A stretch of DNA of 64,000 nt. It comes from Streptomyces davaonensis JCM 4913 (GTDB lineage: Bacteria > Actinomycetota > Actinomycetes > Streptomycetales > Streptomycetaceae). A program made the translations under genes and the position numbers. The notes below the pieces were generated by a model. It saw only the letters and a program-made list of their open reading frames with translations. It was not told the DNA's origin and did not search any database. The stretch lies in contig NC_020504.1 of assembly GCF_000349325.1 (NCBI RefSeq), forward strand, positions 2,886,053-2,950,052, written 5' to 3'. Every line of letters begins with the position of its first letter. The stretch's first letter is position 1. Below are positions 51,009-58,290 of the stretch, one piece after another.

Positions 51009-52287
51009 CTGGGGCGGAAACGTCTCCGCTCGCCCCGCGCGGGAGGTCGAACCGGCCTCGGTCGAGGAACTGGCGGCCGCGGTACGGAAGGCCGCCGAGG
51101 ACGGCCTGAAGGTGAAGGCCGTCGGTACCGGGCACTCCTTCACGTCGATCGCCGCCACCGACGGCGTGTTGATCCGCCCTCAACTGTTGACCGGTATCCG
51201 CAACATTGACCGGGACGCCATGACCGTCACGGTCGAGGCCGGCACCCCGCTCAAGAGACTCAACATGGCCCTGGCCCGCGAAGGTCTGTCGCTGACCAAC
51301 ATGGGCGACATCATGGAGCAGACCGTCTCCGGGGCCACCAGCACCGGCACTCACGGCACGGGCCGCGAGTCCGCCTCGATCGCCGCCCAGATCACCGGTC
51401 TTGAGCTCGTCACCGCCGACGGCTCGGTGCTCACCTGCTCCGAGAAGGAGAACCCGGAGGTGTTCGCGGCGGCCCGGATCGGCCTCGGGGCGCTCGGCAT
51501 CGTCACCGCGATCACCTTCGCCGTGGAGCCGGTCTTCCTGCTGACCGCCCGCGAAGAGCCCATGTCCTTCGACCGGGTCACCCGCGAGTTCGACCAACTG
51601 TGGGCCGAGAACGAGCACTTCGAGTTCTACTGGTTCCCGCACACCGGCAACACCAACACCAAGCGCAACAACCGCAGCGCGGGCCCGGAGCGCCCCGTCG
51701 GGCAGCTCAAGGCGTGGTTCGAGGACGAGTTCCTCTCCAACGGCGTCTTCCAGGCGGCCCAGTGGCTCGGCCGCGCGGCGCCCGCCACGATCCCGGCCAT
51801 CGCGCAGATCTCCAGCAAGGCCCTCTCCGCGCGGACCTACACGGACATCCCGTACAAGGTCTACACATCGCCGCGCCGGGTCCGCTTCGTCGAGATGGAA
51901 TACGCCCTTCCGCGCGGGGCGGTCGTCGAAGCGCTGCGCGAACTGCGGACGATGGTCGACCGCTCCGGGCTCAAGGTCAGCTTCCCGGTGGAGGTGCGCA
52001 CCGCGCCGGCCGACGACATCACCCTGTCCACCGCCTCCGGCCGGGACAGCGCGTACATCGCCGTCCACATGGCCAAGGGCACCCCGTATCAGCGGTACTT
52101 CACCGCCGCCGAGCGCATCTTCACCGCGTACGAGGGCCGGCCGCACTGGGGCAAGGTGCATACGCGGGACGCCGATTACTTCGCCGGGGTCTATCCCCGC
52201 TTCGGTGAGTTCACCGCGCTGCGGGACCGGCTGGACCCGGAACGGCTGTTCCAGAACGACTACTTGAGGCGGGTTCTGGGCTCGTAG
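50968..52287 (+). CDS. FAD-dependent aldonolactone oxidase (D-arabinono-1,4-lactone oxidase family)
   Basis: 439 residues. FAD-binding PCMH-type domain about 10-180 (AVGTGHSFTSIA, SGATSTGTHGTG), and ALO C-terminal domain with the HWxK motif in GRPHWGKVHT. Such enzymes oxidise sugar-1,4-lactones or related alditols. The TTG at 50968 follows GGGGAGG with 5-base spacing and gives the family's normal length. It overlaps the MFS gene by 41 bases, in another frame. Confidence 0.9.
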   Translation: MSSTASGKNGTWRNWGGNVSARPAREVEPASVEELAAAVRKAAEDGLKVKAVGTGHSFTSIAATDGVLIRPQLLTGIRNIDRDAMTVTVEAGTPLKRLNMALAREGLSLTNMGDIMEQTVSGATSTGTHGTGRESASIAAQITGLELVTADGSVLTCSEKENPEVFAAARIGLGALGIVTAITFAVEPVFLLTAREEPMSFDRVTREFDQLWAENEHFEFYWFPHTGNTNTKRNNRSAGPERPVGQLKAWFEDEFLSNGVFQAAQWLGRAAPATIPAIAQISSKALSARTYTDIPYKVYTSPRRVRFVEMEYALPRGAVVEALRELRTMVDRSGLKVSFPVEVRTAPADDITLSTASGRDSAYIAVHMAKGTPYQRYFTAAERIFTAYEGRPHWGKVHTRDADYFAGVYPRFGEFTALRDRLDPERLFQNDYLRRVLGS

Positions 52288-52702
52288 CCGGGTCCACGAC
52301 AGTTGGTTCCGATTCTGATGTTTAGGTGAAGTACGCCACTTTGAAGATCCCCAAATCCCTTGCCGCAGAAGGCCAACTCCCGTCCCTTGCGCCAATTCGG
52401 GCGGCGTGCCAATCCACGCACGTGGCCCAAATGGAGTACTGTTGCGAGCCCTGGGTCCGGTCTCCCGCCAGGGCGTCCGCGACCTTCAAGGACCGCCGGG
52501 AGGGGGCTAGTTGCACAGGGTGACGGAGTTGGTCACTTAGCGTTGCGAATAGGTAACCGTGCCATAACGGCGATCCAGGGCCCGTGCCCGACACGCCGGG
52601 CAACTCGGCAAGGTTGTGGCAGGCTGCACCCGGGCAGGCCACACTCGACTAGCGGAAGCAGCGACGCACGTGACGTCGGCAGGCACCACCCGGGAGGTCC
52701 CC
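52288..52702. other. gene-free region upstream of sepH
   Basis: 415 bases. Several short open frames lack ribosome sites or codon bias. It should contain the sepH promoter, but no -35/-10 pair of standard spacing stood out. Confidence 0.5.
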
Positions 52703-53758
52703 ATGCCCGAACTGCGTGTCGTGGCCGTCTCGAATGACGGCACACGGCTGGTGCTGAAGGCTGCGGACAGCACGGAGTACACGCTTCCGATTGACGAGCG
52801 TCTGCGCGCCGCCGTTCGCGGCGACCGTCCCCGCCTCGGCCAGATCGAGATCGAGGTGGAGAGCCATCTCCGCCCCCGAGACATCCAGGCGCGTATACGC
52901 GCGGGTGCCACGGCCGAGGAAGTCGCGCAGATGGCGGGCATCCCCGTCGACCGCGTCCGTCGCTTCGAGGGCCCCGTGCTGGCCGAGCGTGCCTTCATGG
53001 CCGAGCGAGCCCGCAAGACCCCGGTCCGCAGGCCCGGTGAGAACGCCGCGGGACCCCAGCTCGGCGAGGCCGTCCAGGAGCGACTGCTGCTGCGCGGCGC
53101 CGAGAAGGACACCGTGCAGTGGGACTCCTGGCGCCGCGACGACGGCACTTGGGAAGTCCTGCTGGTCTATCGGGTCGCGGGCGAACCGCACTCGGCGAGC
53201 TGGACGTACGACCCGCCCCGGCGGCTCGTCCAGGCCGTCGACGAGGAGGCACGCTCGCTGATCGGCGAGTCCGAGGACCTCGCCGCGCCGGAGCCCAGCT
53301 TTCCGTTCGTCCCGCGGATCGCGCGGCTGCCGCGCGACCGTCCGCTGGACCGCGCGCTCGACCGTGCCCACGACCGGGAGCGGCCGAGCCTGCCCCCGCC
53401 GACGCCCGAACCGGCCGAGGAGGCGGTGAGCGAACGGGACTCGCTGACCAGCCTGTTGGAAGCGGTCCCGAGCTTCCGCGGCGACCTCGTCGTGCCCGAG
53501 CGCCCCACGGAGACTCCCGCGCCGGAGGAACCCCCCGCCGCCGAGCCCGCGGCGGAGGAACCGCCCGCCCCCGCGGCGTCGGCCGGTTCCGCCTACGCGG
53601 ACGTCCTGATGCCGCGTTCGGTGGGCAGCCACCGCGACCGCCTCATCGGCTCGACCGACCGCCAGGCCGAGGCCGACGGCGTCCGCCCGGGCCGCCGGGC
53701 CGCGGTGCCGAGCTGGGACGAGATCGTCTTCGGCACGCGGCGCAAGAAGCAGGAGTAG
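52703..53758 (+). CDS. sepH: cell division protein SepH
   Basis: 351 residues. N-terminal conserved domain about 1-180 (MPELRVVAVSNDGTRLVLK, RPRDIQARIRAGATAEEVAQMAGIPVDRVRRFEGPVLAERAFMA) with a helix-turn-helix-like segment (ATAEEVAQMAGIPVDRVRR). A long disordered Pro/Glu/Arg-rich linker follows, and a short conserved end PSWDEIVFGTRRKKQE. SepH binds FtsZ and promotes its assembly during Streptomyces septation. ATG at 52703 follows CGGGAGG; an upstream in-frame ATG at 52616 has none. Confidence 0.93.
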   Translation: MPELRVVAVSNDGTRLVLKAADSTEYTLPIDERLRAAVRGDRPRLGQIEIEVESHLRPRDIQARIRAGATAEEVAQMAGIPVDRVRRFEGPVLAERAFMAERARKTPVRRPGENAAGPQLGEAVQERLLLRGAEKDTVQWDSWRRDDGTWEVLLVYRVAGEPHSASWTYDPPRRLVQAVDEEARSLIGESEDLAAPEPSFPFVPRIARLPRDRPLDRALDRAHDRERPSLPPPTPEPAEEAVSERDSLTSLLEAVPSFRGDLVVPERPTETPAPEEPPAAEPAAEEPPAPAASAGSAYADVLMPRSVGSHRDRLIGSTDRQAEADGVRPGRRAAVPSWDEIVFGTRRKKQE

Positions 53759-53776
53759 TCGGCCGCAGAAACGTCC

Positions 53777-53804
53777 GGGGCCCGCGCCGCTCGGCGCGGG
53801 CCCC
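53777..53804. terminator. bidirectional terminator between sepH and rhodanese gene
   Basis: Perfect arms of about 12-13 bases (GGGGCCCGCGCCG and its complement) around CT(C), between converging genes. Confidence 0.9.
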
Positions 53805-53815
53805 GTCTGCATGCC

Positions 53816-54667
53816 CTACTGCGGGTCCGGCCCCACCGCCACCGGTCGCGACGGGTCGGCGGACCACTCCGACCAGGAACCCACGTAGAGCGCGGCCGGG
53901 ATGCCGGCGACGGCGAGTGCCAGGACCTCGTGGGCGCCGGAGACGCCCGAGCCGCAGTACACACCGACCGCCGTGCCGTCCGTGGCGCCCAGGGTCTTGA
54001 AGCGCGCGTGGAGTTCCTCGGCGGGCAGGAAGCGGCCGTCGGCGGCGACGTTCTCGTTGGTCGGCGCGGAGACGGCGCCCGGGATGTGTCCGCCGACCCG
54101 GTCGATCGGCTCCACCTCACCGCGGTACCGCTCCCCCGCGCGGGCGTCCAGCAGCAGCCCGGAGCGAGCCAGGGCGGCGGCGCCGTCCGCGTCGAGCCGT
54201 CCGGTCGCGCCCGGGTTCGGCTGGAAATCGCCCTCGGCCGGTGCCGGCGCGGTGGTCTCCAGAGGGCCGTCCCAGGTCGGCAACCCGCCGTCCAGGACCC
54301 GCACGTCCGGGTGACCCGTCCAGCGCAGCAGCCACCACGCGCGGGCCGCCGCCCAGCCCTGTCCCCCGTCGTAGACGACCACCGGCCGTCCGGCCGAGAC
54401 ACCCGCGCGGCGCATCGCGGAGCCGAACTCCGTGAGGTCCGGCAGCGGGTGGCGGCCGGCCGTTCCGGGGGCCGAGGCGAGCTCTTCGTCCAGGTCGACG
54501 AAGACCGCGCCGGGGATGTGCCCGGCCGCGTACGCGGCCCGGCCGTCGAACGGCGGCTCGCCCGCCGCTCGAGCCACGCTCAACTGCCAGCGGACGTCCA
54601 GGAGCACCGGCGGACGCTGTCCTGCCAGGTCGTCGGCCAGTTCGGTTGCGGAGATGATGGCGTTCAT
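53816..54667 (-). CDS. sulfurtransferase (rhodanese / 3-mercaptopyruvate type)
   Basis: 283 residues with two rhodanese domains. The N-terminal one is inactive (VVVYDGGQGWAAARAWW, Asp in place of Cys). The C-terminal one carries the catalytic Cys in VYCGSGVSGAHE, a six-residue loop nearer 3-mercaptopyruvate sulfurtransferases. CRW-like QLSVARAAGEPPFDGRAAYAAGHIPGAVFVDLD is typical. ATG at 54667 has AGGA 8 bases upstream; the ATG at 54676 is too close to it. Confidence 0.9.
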   Translation of the reverse strand: MNAIISATELADDLAGQRPPVLLDVRWQLSVARAAGEPPFDGRAAYAAGHIPGAVFVDLDEELASAPGTAGRHPLPDLTEFGSAMRRAGVSAGRPVVVYDGGQGWAAARAWWLLRWTGHPDVRVLDGGLPTWDGPLETTAPAPAEGDFQPNPGATGRLDADGAAALARSGLLLDARAGERYRGEVEPIDRVGGHIPGAVSAPTNENVAADGRFLPAEELHARFKTLGATDGTAVGVYCGSGVSGAHEVLALAVAGIPAALYVGSWSEWSADPSRPVAVGPDPQ

Positions 54668-54957
54668 GGCCACCATCCTCGCGTACGGGGTGGCCGCGAC
54701 GTCCAGCTCCGGCTACTCTGCTCGGCCGGACAGCCCCGATCACGAGGCGTACGGGATCGGGCACATGCTGTACAGCCGATCGACACCCGTGGGCAAGCGC
54801 GCGGAAACGGACGAGAGACGGCACTCCGGGCATCCTCCGGAGACAGCGCGCGGTACGGCGGCGCGCCCGGGACGCGTGGCACCACGGGTGGTGCGAGCAT
54901 CGGCACGGGGTCCGGAGAGCGGAATCGACGCGGCCACCGCGAGGGGCCGAGGAGAGA

Positions 54958-55767
54958 GTGACGATGACCGAGGCACGGGGGTCGGCCGGCCTGAACGGCG
55001 AAGCGCACGGCCGGCACGCGCCCGGCTCGCCCTGCTGGGTGAGCCTGATGGTGCACGGGCCGGCCGCGACCCAGGAGTTCTACGGCGAGCTGTTCGGCTG
55101 GGAGTTCCAGCCGGGACCGCAGCAGCTCGGCCCCTACGTCCGGGCGCTGCTCGACGGGCAGGAGGTGGCCGGAATCGGCCAGCTGCCCCCGGACCGGCAT
55201 CTGCCCATCGCCTGGACGCCCTACTTCGCCTCGACGGACGTGGACCAGACGGCCGAGACGGTACGGCTGTGCGGCGGCACCGTGGGAGTGGGCCCCCTGG
55301 ACGCGGGCGAGGCCGGGCGCCTCGCCATCTGCTCCGACCCCTCCGGCGCGGTCTTCGGGGTCTGGCAGGCGGCCGCCCACCTCGGCATCGCCCTCACCGG
55401 CGTCCCCGGCACGCCCGTCTGGAACGAACTCCTGACCTTCGAGACGGCCAGCGTCACCAAGTTCTACGAGACGGTCTTCGGCCACGAGCAGCAGGCCGTC
55501 GCCTCGGCGGACTTCGACTACGTCACCCTGCACCTCGGCGGCCGCACCATCGCCGCGATCCTGGGCCTCGGCCAGTCCCTCCCTCGCGACCGGGGCCCGC
55601 ACTGGATGACCTTCTTCGAGGTCGCCGACACCGACGAGTCCACCGCCCGGGCCGTGTCCCTGGGCGGCCACCTCCTCAAAGCCCCGCACGACAGCGCCCT
55701 GGGCCGCATGTCCACGGTCACCGACCCGGAGGGCGCCCGCTTCTCCCTGCTCCAGAGCAGGCCGTGA
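54958..55767 (+). CDS. VOC family (glyoxalase/bleomycin-resistance-like) protein
   Basis: 269 residues with two VOC modules: PCWVSLMVHGPAATQEFYGELFGWEF near 25-140, and VWNELLTFETASVTKFYETVFGHE near 150-265. Each holds the His/Glu-type beta-alpha-beta metal-site layout in part. Function could be metal-dependent catalysis or ligand sequestration. GAGGAG precedes both GTG 54958 and ATG 54964; the latter spacing is better, so the start is uncertain by two codons. The 290 bases upstream hold no gene. Confidence 0.85.
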   Translation: MTMTEARGSAGLNGEAHGRHAPGSPCWVSLMVHGPAATQEFYGELFGWEFQPGPQQLGPYVRALLDGQEVAGIGQLPPDRHLPIAWTPYFASTDVDQTAETVRLCGGTVGVGPLDAGEAGRLAICSDPSGAVFGVWQAAAHLGIALTGVPGTPVWNELLTFETASVTKFYETVFGHEQQAVASADFDYVTLHLGGRTIAAILGLGQSLPRDRGPHWMTFFEVADTDESTARAVSLGGHLLKAPHDSALGRMSTVTDPEGARFSLLQSRP

Positions 55768-55774
55768 GGCTCTT

Positions 55775-56422
55775 CTAGGCCGACGGCACCGGCAGTACGT
55801 CCGGCGACAGGGCCGCCGCTCGCGCCGTGGCGGCTGTCATACGGCGGCGATGATGGCGACGGCAGAGGACCTCGTAGCCGATGGCCTCGGACTGGTTGAC
55901 GTCGCCCACGACGACCTGGGCGCCCTCGACGACCATGGCGCCGCCTATGGTGCGGGCGTTGTGAGTGGCGCGGGCGCCGCACCAGCACAGGGCCTCGACC
56001 TGGAGGACCTCGACCCGGTCGGCCAGCTCCACCAGGCGCTGGGAGCCGGGGAAGAGCTTGGAGCGGAAGTCCGTGGTGATGCCGAAGGCGTAGACGTCGA
56101 GGCTCAGGTCGTCGACCACGCGGGCGAGTTGGTCGATCTGCTCCGGGGCGAGGAACTGGGCCTCGTCCGCGATCACGTAGTCCGCGCGGCCGCCCTGGGA
56201 GAGGTGGTCGACCAGGTAGGCGTACAGGTCCTGGCCGTCCTCGACCTCCACCGCGTCCGTCACCAGGCCCAGCCGGGAGGAGAGCTTGCCCTCGCCCGCC
56301 CGGTCGTCCCGGGTGAAGATCATGCCGACCAGGCCGCGCGCCGAGCGGTTGTGCTCGATCTGGAGAGCCAGCGTCGACTTCCCGCAATCCATGGTTCCGG
56401 AGAAGAACACCAGCTCGGGCAT
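55775..56422 (-). CDS. tdk: thymidine kinase
   Basis: 215 residues, type II thymidine kinase. P-loop GTMDCGKST (9-17), Walker B-like VIADEAQFL, and the lasso/zinc region with CWCG and CRRHH. It phosphorylates thymidine in salvage. ATG at 56422, AAAGG upstream; convergent with the VOC gene, stops only 7 bases apart. Confidence 0.93.
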   Translation of the reverse strand: MPELVFFSGTMDCGKSTLALQIEHNRSARGLVGMIFTRDDRAGEGKLSSRLGLVTDAVEVEDGQDLYAYLVDHLSQGGRADYVIADEAQFLAPEQIDQLARVVDDLSLDVYAFGITTDFRSKLFPGSQRLVELADRVEVLQVEALCWCGARATHNARTIGGAMVVEGAQVVVGDVNQSEAIGYEVLCRRHHRRRMTAATARAAALSPDVLPVPSA

Positions 56423-56462
56423 GGGAGGTTGAGCACCTTTCGGTGGAGGGGGCGGACGGCGG

Positions 56463-57653
56463 TCAGGAGCGTACTTCGAGGAGCGGGACCAGTTGCTCCG
56501 CCGGGGTCATCGAACCGTGGTTGCCGACCATCGCGGACTCCTTCGGCTCCCGCTCGGAGGCGATGATCAGCACATCGTCGCGAGCGGCCGCGACCACGTC
56601 GCCGATCCGGGCGTACACCCGCTCGTCGATGTGCGGGCCGAACCAGCCCGTGGCGATCGCCTCCTCGCGCGAGGCCACCCAGAACTGCTCGCCGAGCACC
56701 TCGCGCCAGCAGGTCAGGACGTCGTTCTCGGCGCCCGGGACCGCGTAGACATGGCGCGCCCGGCCCTCGCCGCCCAGCAGGGCGACCCCGGCCCGCAGCT
56801 CCCAGTCCTCGTCGAAGTCGATGCGGTGCTGCTCGTCGAAGGGCACGTCGACCATGCCGTGGTCGGCGGTGACGTAGAGCGCGGTGCGCGGCGGGATCTG
56901 CTCGGCGAGGCGCTGGACGAGCCGGTCGACGTACATGAGCTGGCCGCGCCACATGTCCGAGTCGACGCCGAAGCGATGGCCCGCGCCGTCCACCTCGGCG
57001 TAGTACGTGTAGACCAAGGAGCGGTCCCCGGCGGCCAGTTGCGCGGCCGCCAGATCCATCCGCTCCTCCCCGCTCAGCCGCCCGTGGAAGGTGCCGCCGC
57101 TGAGCGCCACCTTGGTCAGCGGGGTGTTCTGGAAGGCCGGCGAGGACACCTGCGCGGCATGGACGCCCGCCTCGTGGGCGAGCTGGAAGACGGTGGGGTA
57201 CGGCTGCCAGGGGCCCGGCGAGGTCCACGGCTGCCAGCGCAGCTGGTTCATCAGCTCGCCGGTGTCGGGATTGCGCACGGTGTACCCGGGCAGTCCGTGC
57301 GCCCCGGGCGGCAGTCCGGTGCCGACGGAGGCGAGGGAGGTCGCGGTGGTCGCCGGGTAGCCGGTGGTGAGCGGCCGTCCGGTGCCGCCCCGCGAGCTGG
57401 CCAGCAGCGACGTCATGAAGGGCGCGTCCTCGGGGTGCGCCTTCAGCTGCTCCCAGCCGAGACCGTCGATCAGGAACACGCAGTTCCGGTCGGCTGGGGT
57501 CAGCTCGCTGATCGCGGCGGTCATGCCGGGTACGTCCATACCGGCGGCCAGCGTCGGCAGCAGGTCGGCGAGCGAGCCGGTGCCGTACTCGGGCAGGGGG
57601 GCGGAGTCGAGGGGAAGCGGCTGCGGGTCGTGCTCCCAGGCGGGCTGTGCCAT
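56463..57653 (-). CDS. nucleotide pyrophosphatase/phosphodiesterase-like (alkaline phosphatase superfamily) protein
   Basis: 396 residues, no signal peptide. Superfamily motifs: FLIDGLGW (metal Asp), the Thr nucleophile in TTGYPATTATSLAS, YAEVDGAGHRFG and VTADHGMVDV. Hydrolyses phosphodiesters or phosphonates; substrate unknown. ATG at 57653 overlaps the DUF5998 stop by one base (TGATG), so the two genes are coupled. tdk lies 40 bases downstream on the same strand. Confidence 0.88.
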   Translation of the reverse strand: MAQPAWEHDPQPLPLDSAPLPEYGTGSLADLLPTLAAGMDVPGMTAAISELTPADRNCVFLIDGLGWEQLKAHPEDAPFMTSLLASSRGGTGRPLTTGYPATTATSLASVGTGLPPGAHGLPGYTVRNPDTGELMNQLRWQPWTSPGPWQPYPTVFQLAHEAGVHAAQVSSPAFQNTPLTKVALSGGTFHGRLSGEERMDLAAAQLAAGDRSLVYTYYAEVDGAGHRFGVDSDMWRGQLMYVDRLVQRLAEQIPPRTALYVTADHGMVDVPFDEQHRIDFDEDWELRAGVALLGGEGRARHVYAVPGAENDVLTCWREVLGEQFWVASREEAIATGWFGPHIDERVYARIGDVVAAARDDVLIIASEREPKESAMVGNHGSMTPAEQLVPLLEVRS

Positions 57654-58240
57654 CAGCGGCTGACGTCCGCGGTCGCCTCGGAGAGGGACTGGGCGAAGGC
57701 GAGCGCCTGGCGCACCGTCTCCGGTCCGTCGCCGGCCTCGCTGACCCGCAGGCTGAGGTCGTCGGCGGTGGAGCTGCCGGTGTAGCCGTGGTCCGCCTCG
57801 CAGTTGGGGTCGCCGCAGGCGGCGGGCTCCAGGTCGATACGGGAGACGGCGCCCCAGCCGATGGTCAGCACGACCTCGCGGGGCAGGGTGCCCGGCGTGT
57901 ACGCCTCCGGGTTGGCGACCACGCGGCTGACCACGACCGACGAGATCCGACCGATCTTGACCGACTCGGTGGACGTCGTGGCGTACGGGGTCGGCGAGGT
58001 GGTGTCCGCGGCCTGCTCGTCGGTGTGGCTGACGATGAAGCGGTTGTCGGTGAGGACCAGCACGGTGACGTGCCTGCGCACCTCGTTCTGGTCGAAGGTG
58101 GTCTCCTGATGGACCAGGTACGACCGGATGGGCTCGCCGCCCACGGCGGCCTCCACCGCCTCGGCCACGAGGGCCGGGTAGTAGCCGCTGCGCTCGATCG
58201 CCGCTCGCAGCCCCTGGGTCGTCGTACTGGTCTTGGCCAT
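57653..58240 (-). CDS. DUF5998 family protein
   Basis: 195 residues, soluble. Begins MAKTSTTTQGLRAAIERSGYYP; contains HQETTFDQNEVRRHVTVLVLTDNRFIVSHTDE and a small Cys motif CGDPNCEADHGY. Conserved in Actinobacteria with no assigned role. ATG at 58240 is used; the long upstream open frame (to 59080) is a shadow of patA. Followed directly by the phosphodiesterase gene. Confidence 0.82.
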   Translation of the reverse strand: MAKTSTTTQGLRAAIERSGYYPALVAEAVEAAVGGEPIRSYLVHQETTFDQNEVRRHVTVLVLTDNRFIVSHTDEQAADTTSPTPYATTSTESVKIGRISSVVVSRVVANPEAYTPGTLPREVVLTIGWGAVSRIDLEPAACGDPNCEADHGYTGSSTADDLSLRVSEAGDGPETVRQALAFAQSLSEATADVSR

Positions 58241-58290
58241 GGCCCCCATCCTACGGGGGCCCACTGACTGCGAGGGACCGCTCGCGCCGG

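Noticed and set aside
53777..53804. Hairpin as possible operator of the rhodanese gene
   Set aside because: It lies between two converging stops with long GC arms, the normal position of a terminator.
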